64,000 nucleotides of DNA, taken from contig NZ_JABBFY010000001.1 of the NCBI RefSeq assembly GCF_012927115.1, positions 2,728,001 to 2,792,000 of the forward strand, given 5' to 3'. A program made the translations under genes and the position numbers. The first letter of the stretch is position 1, and each line of letters starts with the position of its first letter. The stretch comes from Sphingomonas sp. G-3-2-10. GTDB lineage: Bacteria; Pseudomonadota; Alphaproteobacteria; Sphingomonadales; Sphingomonadaceae. Under the pieces are notes generated by a model. That model was not told where the DNA came from. It ran no database searches and saw only the letters and a list, made by a program, of their open reading frames with translations. Below, piece after piece: positions 16,909 to 25,179 of the stretch.

Positions 16909-17904
16909 ATGACCACCGAACCGACCACCCCGCCCGCCCCGCCTCCCGCCGAATGGGCGCCGCACGATGCCGTGTGGATCGGCTTCCCGAGCCATGCCGA
17001 TCTGTGGGTCGAGGACCTCGAGCCGGCGCGCGAGGAAGTCGCGAAGTTCGCGCGTGCGGTCCATGCCGGCGGGCGCGGCGAGCGAGTGATCCTCGTCGCT
17101 GCCGACGACGAAGCCGCCGCCGCCGCGAAGAAGCTGGTTCATGGCGACGCGCGCATCGTCGTCGAGCCGTTCGGCGACATCTGGCTGCGCGATACCGCCG
17201 CGATCATCGGCGGCGACCGCACCGCGCATGATTTCATGTTCAACGGCTGGGGCGGCAAATACGATCTCGAAGGCGATGACGATATCGGTCACCGCCTCGC
17301 CCGGCGGCAGCATTTCCATGTCGAGGATCATAGCTGGGTGCTCGAAGGCGGCGCGATCGACGGCGACGGCACCGGCCTGGTCGTCACCACCGAGCAATGC
17401 CTGCTCAACCGCAACCGCAATCCAGACATGAGCCGCGAGGAAGTCGAGAACCTGCTGCGCCGCGACCTCGGCTATACCCGCGTGCTGTGGCTCGGCGACG
17501 GGCTGCTCAACGATCATACCGACGGTCATGTCGACAATCTTGCCCGTTTCGTCGGCGAGAACCGGCTGCTGATCCCCGAAGCGACCGAGAACGATCCGAA
17601 CTGGCGCGTCTATCAGGACGCCGCGCTGCGAGCGGAGCGCTTCGGCGTCGAAGTCGTCCGCATGCCCTCGCCCGGCCGCGTACTGAACGAGGAAGAGGAA
17701 ATCATCCCGGCCAGCTATATGAACTTCTACATCGGCAATGCCGCGGTGGTCGTTCCGCTATACGGGCAGGAGAACGATCAGGCCGCGATCGATACGCTGG
17801 CGAAACTCTTCCCCGGGCGCGAAGTGGTCGGGTTCGAGGCCGGGCATATCCTGACCGGCGGCGGCAGCTTCCACTGCATCAGCCAGCAGATCCCGACGCT
17901 CTAG
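16909..17904 (+). CDS. aguA: Agmatine deiminase
   Basis: This peptidyl-arginine-deiminase-fold enzyme of 331 residues hydrolyses agmatine to N-carbamoylputrescine and ammonia. Features are WAPHDAVWIGFPSH, FGDIWLRDTAAI, LEGGAIDGDG, LNDHTDGHVDN with the catalytic His, and GGGSFHCISQQIP with the nucleophile Cys323. The partner amidase aguB is 0.7 kb downstream, separated by one gene on the other strand. Confidence 0.93.
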   Translation: MTTEPTTPPAPPPAEWAPHDAVWIGFPSHADLWVEDLEPAREEVAKFARAVHAGGRGERVILVAADDEAAAAAKKLVHGDARIVVEPFGDIWLRDTAAIIGGDRTAHDFMFNGWGGKYDLEGDDDIGHRLARRQHFHVEDHSWVLEGGAIDGDGTGLVVTTEQCLLNRNRNPDMSREEVENLLRRDLGYTRVLWLGDGLLNDHTDGHVDNLARFVGENRLLIPEATENDPNWRVYQDAALRAERFGVEVVRMPSPGRVLNEEEEIIPASYMNFYIGNAAVVVPLYGQENDQAAIDTLAKLFPGREVVGFEAGHILTGGGSFHCISQQIPTL

Positions 17905-17927
17905 CGTTTGATCCACTGCCGTGGATC

Positions 17928-18009
17928 CGGCACCAGCCCGCTCCCCCACCCGGCCACCCATAGAATATACTTCGGTTGGGTGGCCCGCTGGGGGAGCGGG
18001 CTGGTGCCG
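17928..18009. repeat. 82-bp palindromic element, copy 1
   Basis: Perfect 21-bp inverted arms run 17928-17948 (CGGCACCAGCCCGCTCCCCC then A) and 17989-18009. Further inside, GGCCACCCA pairs with TGGGTGGCC. The same 82-bp element occurs in opposite orientation at 25180-25261. Both copies lie between the 3' ends of convergent genes and could act as two-way transcription terminators. Confidence 0.88.
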
Positions 18010-18016
18010 CGAACAA

Positions 18017-18562
18017 CTAGACGAACTGATTGACGACGTAGAGCGCGAGGATCGCCAGTTCGATCCCGAGGCACAGCCGTGCGCTCCTGGCGAAGATCAG
18101 CGCCAGCCCGGGCACGGTGAAGGCAATCGGCATCGCGACCGCGGCCCAGTCGTGCAACGGGTTGCCGAACAACAGCCACAGCCCGAGCGTCATCAACCAG
18201 TTGGCCGCGATCACCCCGCCGATTACCAGCGCCTTGTTGCGCATGAAGTGATGGTCGAGTTCGGGCCACGCCCCGGCCGCGATCGGGAACACCAGCGACG
18301 CGGCGAGGAAATAGACGCCCGCGATCGCCATGCCGAACGCCAGCACCGCGAAGCTGGCGGGCAGCGAATCGCGGATCGCCCAGGCATTGGTCCAGAAGGT
18401 GATCAGATCGGTCAGCAGGATGAGACCGAGCAGCGGCGTGAGCCAGCCGAGCCGGATCTTGCCATGCTCGCGCAGCACGCGCGCGAAGCCCGTCAGGATT
18501 TCGGCCACCGACAGACCCAGGACCAGCCCGAAGAACGAGAAGACGAATTCGAAAGCTGTCAT
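18017..18562 (-). CDS. Polytopic membrane protein between aguA and aguB
   Basis: The 181-residue protein has about five hydrophobic helices (roughly 5-22, 40-58, 68-90, 108-130, 140-178). It starts MTAFEFVFSFFGLVLGLSVA and has no charged catalytic motif. GGGAGAAG lies upstream of the ATG. It sits on the opposite strand between the two agmatine genes. No family recognised with confidence; a transport or structural role is possible but unsupported. Confidence 0.6.
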   Translation of the reverse strand: MTAFEFVFSFFGLVLGLSVAEILTGFARVLREHGKIRLGWLTPLLGLILLTDLITFWTNAWAIRDSLPASFAVLAFGMAIAGVYFLAASLVFPIAAGAWPELDHHFMRNKALVIGGVIAANWLMTLGLWLLFGNPLHDWAAVAMPIAFTVPGLALIFARSARLCLGIELAILALYVVNQFV

Positions 18563-18623
18563 GGGCGCATCTTCTCCCGCGCGATGCTCGACGCAAGGCC
18601 CCCGGCGCATTACATGGCCGCGC

Positions 18624-19469
18624 ATGACCGAAATCACCGTCGGAGCGCTCCAGCTCGCCTTCACCGATGACATCGACGCGAACATCGCGAACGTGACCGA
18701 ACTCGTCCGCGAAGCCGCGAGCAAGGGCGCGCACGTCGTGCTGCCGCCCGAATTATTCGAAGGCGAATATTTCTGCCGGGTCGAAGACGAGGGTCTGTTC
18801 TCGAACGCCAAACCTACGGGCGAGCACAAGGCGGTGCTGGCGATGCAGAAGCTCGCCGCCGAGCTGCAGATCCATATCCCCACCAGCTTCTTCGAAGCCG
18901 ATGGGCCGCATCATTATAACAGCCTCGCGATGATCAACCCCGACGGCAAGGTCGCCGGCGTCTATCGCAAGAGCCACATTCCCGACGGTCCCGGCTATGA
19001 GGAAAAATTCTATTTCCGCCCGGGTAATACCGGCTTCAAGGTGTGGGACGGCCCGGCGAAGCTGGGCGTCGGCATCTGCTGGGACCAATGGTATCCCGAG
19101 ACGGCGCGCGCGATGATGCTGATGGGCGCGGAAATCCTCTTCTACCCCACCGCGATCGGCAGCGAGCCGCATGACGACAGCCTCGACACCGCGCGGCTGT
19201 GGCGCCGGGCGATGGTCGGCCATGCCGTGTCGAACGTCGTGCCCATCGTTGCCGCCAACCGCGTCGGCGCGGAGCATGGCCAGACCTTCTACGGCACCAG
19301 CTTCATCACCGACGAGCGCGGCGACATCCTCGCCGAGCTGGACCGCGAGGAAACCGGCGTGATTACCGCGACGCTCGACCTCGACCGGGTGAAGCGCCAC
19401 CGCGCCGCCTTCGGCTTCTTCCGCGACCGGCGGCCGGAACTGTACGGGCGGCTGGTCCAGGATATCTGA
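18624..19469 (+). CDS. aguB: N-carbamoylputrescine amidohydrolase
   Basis: This nitrilase-superfamily enzyme of 281 residues converts N-carbamoylputrescine to putrescine, CO2 and ammonia, completing the agmatine route. The catalytic triad is Glu43 (LPPELFEG), Lys116 (YRKSHIPDG) and Cys152 (GVGICWDQWYPE). The sequence from PDGPGYEEKFYFRPG to FYPTAIGSEPHD is typical for AguB rather than other nitrilases. Its ATG is 61 bases from the divergent start of the membrane gene. Confidence 0.93.
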   Translation: MTEITVGALQLAFTDDIDANIANVTELVREAASKGAHVVLPPELFEGEYFCRVEDEGLFSNAKPTGEHKAVLAMQKLAAELQIHIPTSFFEADGPHHYNSLAMINPDGKVAGVYRKSHIPDGPGYEEKFYFRPGNTGFKVWDGPAKLGVGICWDQWYPETARAMMLMGAEILFYPTAIGSEPHDDSLDTARLWRRAMVGHAVSNVVPIVAANRVGAEHGQTFYGTSFITDERGDILAELDREETGVITATLDLDRVKRHRAAFGFFRDRRPELYGRLVQDI

Positions 19470-19479
19470 ACCCAGCCCG

Positions 19480-19938
19480 TCAGATCTGCCGATTGGGGCC
19501 GCGAGGATCGGGTCCGTGCCGGTTCTCGCCCGCATCGCCCTCGGCAACCACCGCGATCAGCAGCATGCACCAGCCGATATAGGGGAGCATCAGCCACAAC
19601 AGGGTCGCCCAGCCCCCGCCCTGATCGTTCAGGCGGCGCACCAGTGTCATCAGCAAGATCGCAGCGCATAGCAGGGCAAGCGCGGTCATCGTCCAGCCGA
19701 TCGCAGCACCGCCGACGACACCGGCTTCATCCAGCCGGTAGGGACCACTGCCGAGGACCATCCGCACCGCTTCCGCCACGGCCAGCGGAAACAAGATGCA
19801 CCAGGCGAGGATCAGCGCAAAGTCGCGTCGGGTCTCACGACCGCGCGGGTCCAGCAGGCTCGCCAGCCCGTAAAGCCGATACCATGCGTGCTCGCTGAGC
19901 CGGCTCTGCCATGACAGAGTAAGCTGTTTCCGGATCAC
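19480..19938 (-). CDS. DUF805 family membrane protein
   Basis: The protein has 152 residues and three to four membrane helices. The N-terminal DPRGRETRRDFAL and C-terminal LMLPYIGWCMLLIAVVAEGD followed by AGENRHGPDPRG match the DUF805 pattern of RR near the first helix and G-x-N-x-(Y/H)-G-P-D-P at the end. Role unknown. Its start overlaps the stop of the uracil-DNA glycosylase gene as ATGA. Confidence 0.8.
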   Translation of the reverse strand: MIRKQLTLSWQSRLSEHAWYRLYGLASLLDPRGRETRRDFALILAWCILFPLAVAEAVRMVLGSGPYRLDEAGVVGGAAIGWTMTALALLCAAILLMTLVRRLNDQGGGWATLLWLMLPYIGWCMLLIAVVAEGDAGENRHGPDPRGPNRQI

Positions 19939-20558
19939 GCTGCCAATTCCACCGCCCGCGCGAAGACCGCCTCGAACATCCCGGGCGTGATCCGCCCGGT
20001 ATTCTGGTTGTAGCGCGAGCAGTGATAGCTATCGATCAGCAGCATCCCAGATGGCACGCGATGTTCGGCGAGGTGTGCGAAGCGGCATTTGGGCAGCTTG
20101 CCGCCCAGCGCCTTGACCGAAGACTGGTGCGCGATCTCGCCCAGCGCGACCGCCACCCGCAAATTGGGCATCGCATCGAACTGTGCTTCGAGGAACGGGC
20201 GGCAGTTGCGGATCTCCTCGGGCACCGGCTTGTTGCCGGGCGGCAGGCATTTGACTGCGTTGAGGATCATCACGCCCTTGGGCACACCCCTTTCTGCCAG
20301 CCCGAACTTCTCCAGCGTCGCGAACAGCATGTCGCCCGATCCGTCGCCGGTGAAGGCCAGCCCGGTGCGGTTGGCACCGGCGCGGCCGGGCGCGAGGCCG
20401 ACGATGGCGATCGCCGCATCGGGATCGCCATAGGCCGGTACGGGCGCATTCCACCAGTCCGGCTGCTCGATACGCAGTGCTTCGCGCGTCTCGACAAGGC
20501 GCGGGCAAAGCGGACAATCGCGATCCGGTTCGGTGCCGGGGTTGGTAGACGTCTTCAC
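19935..20558 (-). CDS. Family 5 uracil-DNA glycosylase (UDGb)
   Basis: This iron-sulfur glycosylase removes uracil and related deaminated bases from DNA. Motif 1 is VGLAPGRAGANRTGLAFTGD, the UDGb form lacking the usual catalytic polar residue at one position. Cluster Cys are in DCPLC, LNAVKCLPPGN and EIRNCRPF. The C-terminal SYHCSRYN is motif 2. The open frame reaches a TTG at 20594, which would overlap the divergent folK start. The GTG at 20558 avoids that and is preferred (207 residues), but is not certain. Confidence 0.9.
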   Translation of the reverse strand: MKTSTNPGTEPDRDCPLCPRLVETREALRIEQPDWWNAPVPAYGDPDAAIAIVGLAPGRAGANRTGLAFTGDGSGDMLFATLEKFGLAERGVPKGVMILNAVKCLPPGNKPVPEEIRNCRPFLEAQFDAMPNLRVAVALGEIAHQSSVKALGGKLPKCRFAHLAEHRVPSGMLLIDSYHCSRYNQNTGRITPGMFEAVFARAVELAA

Positions 20559-20581
20559 CTGCACGCGATAGGCGCTGGCGC

Positions 20582-21046
20582 GTGGGCACGACAAGCTATG
20601 TCATTGCGATCGGATCGAACCGCCGGGGCCGCAACGGCTCGCCCGAAGCCGAGGTGCGCGCCGCGATCCGCGAACTGGGCGCCGAAATCGTCTCGCCGAT
20701 CCTCCGCACCCCGCCGCTCGGCCCCTCGAAGCGGCGATTCGCCAATGCCGTCGCGATCCTCGACACCGGCGAGGACCCGCCCGCCCTGCTTCGCCGCCTG
20801 AAGGCGATCGAACGCGATCATGGCCGACGCCGCGCGCAACGCTGGTCGGCGCGGGTGATCGACCTCGATATCGTGCTGTGGTCGGAGGGACCGTGGAGCG
20901 GGCCGGGCCTCACTATTCCCCACCCGCAATTCCGCCTGCGCGGCTTCGTACTCGATCCGCTGGCGCAGGTCGCCCCGCTGTGGCGCGACCCGATCAGCGG
21001 CCGTACGGTGCGTCAGCTTCGCGCCCTTCTCCGCCGCGCCCGTTGA
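20582..21046 (+). CDS. folK: 2-amino-4-hydroxy-6-hydroxymethyldihydropteridine diphosphokinase
   Basis: HPPK (154 residues) transfers pyrophosphate from ATP to 6-hydroxymethyl-dihydropterin in folate synthesis. It shows VIAIGSNRRGR, SPILRTPPLG, FANAVAILDT, the signature QRWSARVIDLDIVLW, and IPHPQFRLRGFVLDPL. The start is GTG, as no in-frame ATG lies nearby. The stop codon is inside the -35 box of the tRNA-Lys promoter. Confidence 0.93.
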   Translation: MGTTSYVIAIGSNRRGRNGSPEAEVRAAIRELGAEIVSPILRTPPLGPSKRRFANAVAILDTGEDPPALLRRLKAIERDHGRRRAQRWSARVIDLDIVLWSEGPWSGPGLTIPHPQFRLRGFVLDPLAQVAPLWRDPISGRTVRQLRALLRRAR

Positions 21047-21071
21047 CCCCGCGCCATCGCTTCCCTAGGGG
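21043..21071 (+). promoter_or_regulatory. Probable promoter of tRNA-Lys
   Basis: TTGACC (21043-21048) and TAGGGG (21066-21071) have a 17-base spacer. The tRNA begins 14 bases after the -10 box. The -35 box contains the folK stop. Confidence 0.5.
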
Positions 21072-21085
21072 AGCCGCCTTGGTGT

Positions 21086-21161
21086 GGGTCCGTAGCTCAG
21101 TCGGTAGAGCAAGCGACTTTTAATCGAGAGGTCCCGGGTTCGAGCCCCGGCGGACCCACCA
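21086..21161 (+). tRNA. tRNA-Lys (anticodon TTT)
   Basis: The full cloverleaf can be read. The acceptor stem is GGGTCCG with CGGACCC. The D arm contains AGCTCAGTCGGTAGAGC. The anticodon loop is CTTTTAA with TTT at 21119-21121, and the T arm is CCGGGTTCGAGCCCCGG. The 3' CCA is encoded. No integrase or duplicated 3' end is seen nearby. Confidence 0.97.
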
Positions 21162-21237
21162 TTTCCCGCTTCGACGAACGATACCGGATGGCCGATCGGG
21201 CCATCGCGCATCCCGAACGGCTGCTCGATTGCGTCTT

Positions 21238-21253
21238 GATACTTTATAACATC
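21238..21253. promoter_or_regulatory. Zur-like operator upstream of the TonB receptor
   Basis: GATACTTTATAACATC is a 16-base imperfect dyad (GAT...ATC ends, AT-rich centre) in an otherwise GC-rich region, 48 bases before the receptor ATG. The half TTATAACATC resembles known Zur sites. Support is the match and the zinc-type receptor downstream. Confidence 0.4.
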
Positions 21254-21301
21254 GCGTCTATCGCAGCGCAGCATCACCGTCGTACCGAGAGTCCCTGCCC
21301 C

Positions 21302-23395
21302 ATGATCCGCACCTTGCTGCTTGCCTCTGCCGCCTTCATCGCGCTTCCCGCTCATGCCGAGGATACTCCTCCGGCGGCAAACACCAGCAACGACGCTCCC
21401 GCCGCGCAGGCCCAGGATCACGACCAGCCCAATGGCGAGATCGTCGTGACCGGCACGCGCGCCCGCTCGACCGCCGATGTGCTGGGCGGAACCGCCGTGC
21501 TCGCCAACGAGGAACTGAATCGCAGCCTCCGCCCGACCATCGGCGAGACGCTGGCCTCGCAGCCGGGCGTGTCGGCCACCTCGTTCGGCCCCAACGCGTC
21601 GAAACCCGTGCTGCGCGGCTTCACCGGCGATCGCGCTCCGGTGCTGACCGACGGCATCGGCAGCATCGACGTGTCGAACACCTCGGCCGATCACGCCGCG
21701 GTCATCAACCCGCTGACCGCCGACCGTATCGAAGTGCTGCGCGGCCCGGCGGCGCTGCTGTTCGCCCCCTCGTCGATCGGCGGTGTGGTCAATGTGATCG
21801 ACAGCCGCATCCCGCGCCGCGTCGAGACCCCCGTCCATGCCGACGGCATCATGAGCTATGGTTCGGCCGCGAACGAGCGCTCGGTCTCGGGCACGCTCGA
21901 CGTGCCGGCGACCGGCTCGCTCGTGTTCCACTTCGACGGCAGCTATTCCAAGACCGACGACATGAAGACCGGCGGCTATGTGCTCAGCCCGGCGCTTCGG
22001 GCGCAGGCCGCGGCAAGTGCCGATCCCGACATCGCCGAACTCGCCGATCTGCGCGGCACCGTGCCGAACACCGCGGCGCGCACCTGGAACGTCGCGGGCG
22101 GCGCGGCGATCATCAACGATGGCGGGAGCCTGGGCTTCGCGGTCAGCCATTATGACAGCCTGTACGGCGTGCCGGTCCGCTATTCGTTCGATCCTTCGGT
22201 CGAAGCGGAGGAAGTGCGTCTCGCGGTGAAGCAGACGCGCGTCGATATCCGCGGCGAAGTGAACACCGGTGGCAGCGCGTTCAGCCACATCCGCCTGCGC
22301 CTCGGCGCGGCCGACTACAAGCATAGCGAGCTGGAAGACACCGGCGCCGTCGGCACCACCTTCTACAATCAGGGCTATGAGGGCCGGCTCGAGCTGGTCC
22401 AGACGGCACGGGGCAGCTGGGAAGGCCTGATCGGCGGCCAGTTCGTCGTGAAGGACATGCATATCGACGGGGACGAGAAGTTCCTGCCGAAGAATTCGAT
22501 GACCCGTTTCGGCCTGTTCACGCTCCAGTCGGTCGATCTGGGCGCGCTGAAGGTCGAAGGCGCGGCCCGCTATGAGCATAGCGCCTATTCGGCCCAGCCC
22601 GACGCGGACATCGGCAACCCGGCCTATGCGCGCAATTTCGACACCTTCTCGGCATCGGCCGGCGCCAGCTACGAACTCGCCGACCGCGTCCGCTTCGGCG
22701 TCAACGTGTCGCGCAGCGAACGCGCGCCGTCGTCGGAGGAGCTGTTCGCCAACGGTCCGCACGCGGGCACGCAGGCGTTCGAAGTCGGCAATCCCGGCTT
22801 CACCAGCGAGAAGGCGTGGGGCGTGGAAGCCACGCTGAAGGGCAGCGGCGACGGCTGGTCGCTCGGCGCATCCGCCTATCACAGCTGGTATGACGGCTTC
22901 ATCTACGATGCGCCCACCGGTGCCATCGAGGACGACTTGCCCGTGTTCCAGTACGCGCAGGCCGATGCCCGCTATTACGGGTTCGAGATCGAAGGATCGA
23001 AGCGGCTCGGCACCGTCGGCGGCTTCGACCTGAATGTCGACGGCCTCGCCGATTATGTCCATGCGACGATCGTGGGCGAAGGCCCCGCCCCGCGCATCCC
23101 GCCGCTGCGCCTGCTCGGCGGGTTCGAGGCCCAGTCGACGCACCTCAACACCCGCTTCGAAGTCGAGCGCAGCTTCGCGCAGAACCGGGTCACCGGGTTC
23201 GAGACCGAGACCAAGGGCCACACCCTCGTCAACGCCTCGATCGCATGGAGCCCCTGGGGCGCGCAGGGGACCAGCTTCACGCTGTCGGCCAACAACATCT
23301 TCAACGTCGAGGCGCGCCGCCATTCGAGCGTGCTGAAGGACTATGCCCCGCTGATGGGCCGCGACATCCGCGTCACCGCGCGGCTGACGCTTTAA
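21302..23395 (+). CDS. TonB-dependent receptor, ZnuD-like (probable zinc uptake)
   Basis: This outer-membrane receptor of 698 residues has a signal peptide (to AHAED). The plug domain is about 45-165 (GEIVVTGTRARSTADVLGG, TLASQPGVSATSFGP, RIEVLRGPAALLF). The 22-strand barrel ends in the outer-membrane phenylalanine-like tail RITVs-type ...ARLTL. The last strand region EARRHSSVLKDYAPLMGRDI is typical of the ZnuD zinc receptors. A Zur-like dyad lies upstream. The substrate is inferred from these two points. Confidence 0.85.
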   Translation: MIRTLLLASAAFIALPAHAEDTPPAANTSNDAPAAQAQDHDQPNGEIVVTGTRARSTADVLGGTAVLANEELNRSLRPTIGETLASQPGVSATSFGPNASKPVLRGFTGDRAPVLTDGIGSIDVSNTSADHAAVINPLTADRIEVLRGPAALLFAPSSIGGVVNVIDSRIPRRVETPVHADGIMSYGSAANERSVSGTLDVPATGSLVFHFDGSYSKTDDMKTGGYVLSPALRAQAAASADPDIAELADLRGTVPNTAARTWNVAGGAAIINDGGSLGFAVSHYDSLYGVPVRYSFDPSVEAEEVRLAVKQTRVDIRGEVNTGGSAFSHIRLRLGAADYKHSELEDTGAVGTTFYNQGYEGRLELVQTARGSWEGLIGGQFVVKDMHIDGDEKFLPKNSMTRFGLFTLQSVDLGALKVEGAARYEHSAYSAQPDADIGNPAYARNFDTFSASAGASYELADRVRFGVNVSRSERAPSSEELFANGPHAGTQAFEVGNPGFTSEKAWGVEATLKGSGDGWSLGASAYHSWYDGFIYDAPTGAIEDDLPVFQYAQADARYYGFEIEGSKRLGTVGGFDLNVDGLADYVHATIVGEGPAPRIPPLRLLGGFEAQSTHLNTRFEVERSFAQNRVTGFETETKGHTLVNASIAWSPWGAQGTSFTLSANNIFNVEARRHSSVLKDYAPLMGRDIRVTARLTL

Positions 23396-23397
23396 CA

Positions 23398-23540
23398 CTC
23401 CTTCTCCCATTGGGAGAAGGAAGGGGCCCGCTCGCGAAGCGAGTGGGAAGGATGAGGGTGACGTGCGTCACGTCACCCAACTCACCCTCAACCTTCCGCC
23501 GGCCAAAGCCCGCTTCCTCCCTTTCCCAATGGGAGAGGGA
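23398..23540. repeat. 143-bp compound palindromic element between convergent genes
   Basis: The left end has CCTTCTCCCATTGGGAGAAGG (a hairpin, split here as CCTTCTCCCA / GGGAGAAGG). The right end has CCCTTTCCCAATGGGAGAGG in related inverted form. Between them are GGGTGACGTG / CACGTCACCC and GCTCGCGAAGCGAG hairpins. It fills the gap between the receptor and galE 3' ends. No coding capacity seen. Confidence 0.7.
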
Positions 23541-24533
23541 TTAGCGCTCCGCCAGCTTGCGTTCCCACGCCAGCGCATCCTTCACGATGCCGTCGAGGTC
23601 GTCATGCTTCGGCCGCCACGGCAGCGCGGCGAGGATGCGGCTATTGTCGGCGACCAGCGCGTCGGGATCGCCGGCGCGGCGGCCCTCGAGGCGGCGGTCG
23701 ATCTGCAAATTTGTCACGCGATCCACGGCGTCGAGCACCTGCAGCACCGAGAAGCCCCGGCCATAGCCGGCGTTCATCGTGTGGCTGGTGGCCGGATCGG
23801 CGATCAGCAGGTCGAGCGCGTTGACATGCGCGGCGGCCAGATCGGTGACATGGATATAGTCACGTACGCCGGTGCCATCGGGCGTGTCGAAATCGGTGCC
23901 GAACACGCCGACATGGCTGCGCTTGCCGATGGCGGCTTCCACCGCGACCTTGATCAGATGCGTCGCGCCCGCGGTCGACTGGCCGGAGCGGCCCTGCGGA
24001 TCGGCGCCCGCGACGTTGAAGTAGCGCAGCGCGCAATAGTTGATCGGGTGCGCCGCCGCGACGTCCTTCAGCATGAACTCGGTCATCAGCTTCGACATGC
24101 CGTAGGGATTGATCGGCACGCGCGGCGAATCTTCCTGCACCGGCACGACTTCGGGAATGCCATAGGTCGCGGCCGTGGAGGAGAAGATGAAATGCTTCAC
24201 CCCGCACGCCACCGCGCTCTCGATCAGCGCGCGGCTGGCGACGGTGTTGTTCCGGTAATATTTCAGCGGGTTCTCGACCGATTCGGGCACCACCACCGAT
24301 CCGGCGAAGTGCATCACCGCGACGACATCATGATCGCGCATCGCCGCGCGCACCTTGTCGTCGTCCTCGATGTTCGCGACCACCAGCGACGCGCGCTTGT
24401 CGACGGCCCAGTCGAACCCGGTGACGAGATTGTCGACCACCACGACCTTCCAGCCCGCATCGAGCAGCGCCAGCACCGCATGGCTGCCGATATAGCCCGC
24501 GCCACCCGTGACCAGCACCGAACCTTCGCGCAT
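23541..24533 (-). CDS. galE: UDP-glucose 4-epimerase
   Basis: This extended-SDR enzyme interconverts UDP-glucose and UDP-galactose for surface polysaccharide synthesis. At 330 residues it has the NAD site VTGGAGYIGSH, VMHFAG, FSSTAATYG, the catalytic pair in INPYGMSK, and NYCALRYFNVAGADP. The ATG at 24533 is preceded by AGGGAG six bases away; a GTG five codons upstream is a weaker choice. It stands alone between a palindromic element and msrA. Confidence 0.94.
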   Translation of the reverse strand: MREGSVLVTGGAGYIGSHAVLALLDAGWKVVVVDNLVTGFDWAVDKRASLVVANIEDDDKVRAAMRDHDVVAVMHFAGSVVVPESVENPLKYYRNNTVASRALIESAVACGVKHFIFSSTAATYGIPEVVPVQEDSPRVPINPYGMSKLMTEFMLKDVAAAHPINYCALRYFNVAGADPQGRSGQSTAGATHLIKVAVEAAIGKRSHVGVFGTDFDTPDGTGVRDYIHVTDLAAAHVNALDLLIADPATSHTMNAGYGRGFSVLQVLDAVDRVTNLQIDRRLEGRRAGDPDALVADNSRILAALPWRPKHDDLDGIVKDALAWERKLAER

Positions 24534-24603
24534 CGCCGACTCCCTCACCCTTTGTTCCTGACCGGCTCAACCCTATCTAGGCGGCATAAGCAAGGAGTCG
24601 GGA

Positions 24604-25149
24604 ATGACGATCGAAACCGCAACGCTGGCAGGCGGATGTTTCTGGTGCACCGAAGCAGTGTTCAACGACGTGATCGGCGTCGAGAAGGTGGAAAGCGGCT
24701 ATGTCGGCGGCCATGTCGACAGCCCGACCTACAAGCAGGTCTGCGGCGGCGACACCGGCCATGCCGAAGCAATCCGGATCAGCTTCGACACCGATCTGCT
24801 CAGCTATGGCGACCTGCTCGACATGTTCCTGGGCACCCACGATCCGACCCAGCTCAACCGGCAGGGCAACGATGTCGGCACCCAGTATCGCTCGGCGATC
24901 TTCCCCCATTCGCCCGAGCAGGAAACCGAGGCGAAGGCCGCGATCCAGCGCGCCCAGCCCGACTGGCCCGCGCCGATCGTCACCACCATCGAGCCGCTGG
25001 GCACCTGGTGGCCGGCCGAGGATTATCACCAGCAATATTGGGAAGGCGAAGGCCAACGGAACCCCTATTGCCTCGCCGTAATCCCGCCCAAGCTCAAGAA
25101 GCTCCGCAAGAGCTTCGCTGCGCGCAGCAAGGCAGCGGCGGAGGGGTAA
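24604..25149 (+). CDS. msrA: Peptide methionine sulfoxide reductase MsrA
   Basis: MsrA reduces the S-form of methionine sulfoxide in proteins. The 181-residue protein has the catalytic motif GGCFWCTEAVF with Cys12, then GYVGGHVDSPTYKQVCGGDT, FLGTHDPTQLNRQGND and EDYHQQYW. There is no signal peptide, so it is cytoplasmic. AAGGAG lies upstream of the ATG. Confidence 0.96.
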   Translation: MTIETATLAGGCFWCTEAVFNDVIGVEKVESGYVGGHVDSPTYKQVCGGDTGHAEAIRISFDTDLLSYGDLLDMFLGTHDPTQLNRQGNDVGTQYRSAIFPHSPEQETEAKAAIQRAQPDWPAPIVTTIEPLGTWWPAEDYHQQYWEGEGQRNPYCLAVIPPKLKKLRKSFAARSKAAAEG

Positions 25150-25179
25150 TGCGTTCTCGATGCGTCTGACGGCGCATAG

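Noticed and set aside
21086-21301. tRNA-Lys as an integration site of a mobile element
   Set aside because: No integrase gene, no repeat of the tRNA 3' end and no phage or plasmid genes follow; the next gene is a normal TonB receptor.
21065-23410. Very long open frame antisense to the TonB receptor
   Set aside because: It is a by-product of high GC3 codons on the other strand; it crosses the tRNA region and the product is Arg/Ala-rich with no family pattern.
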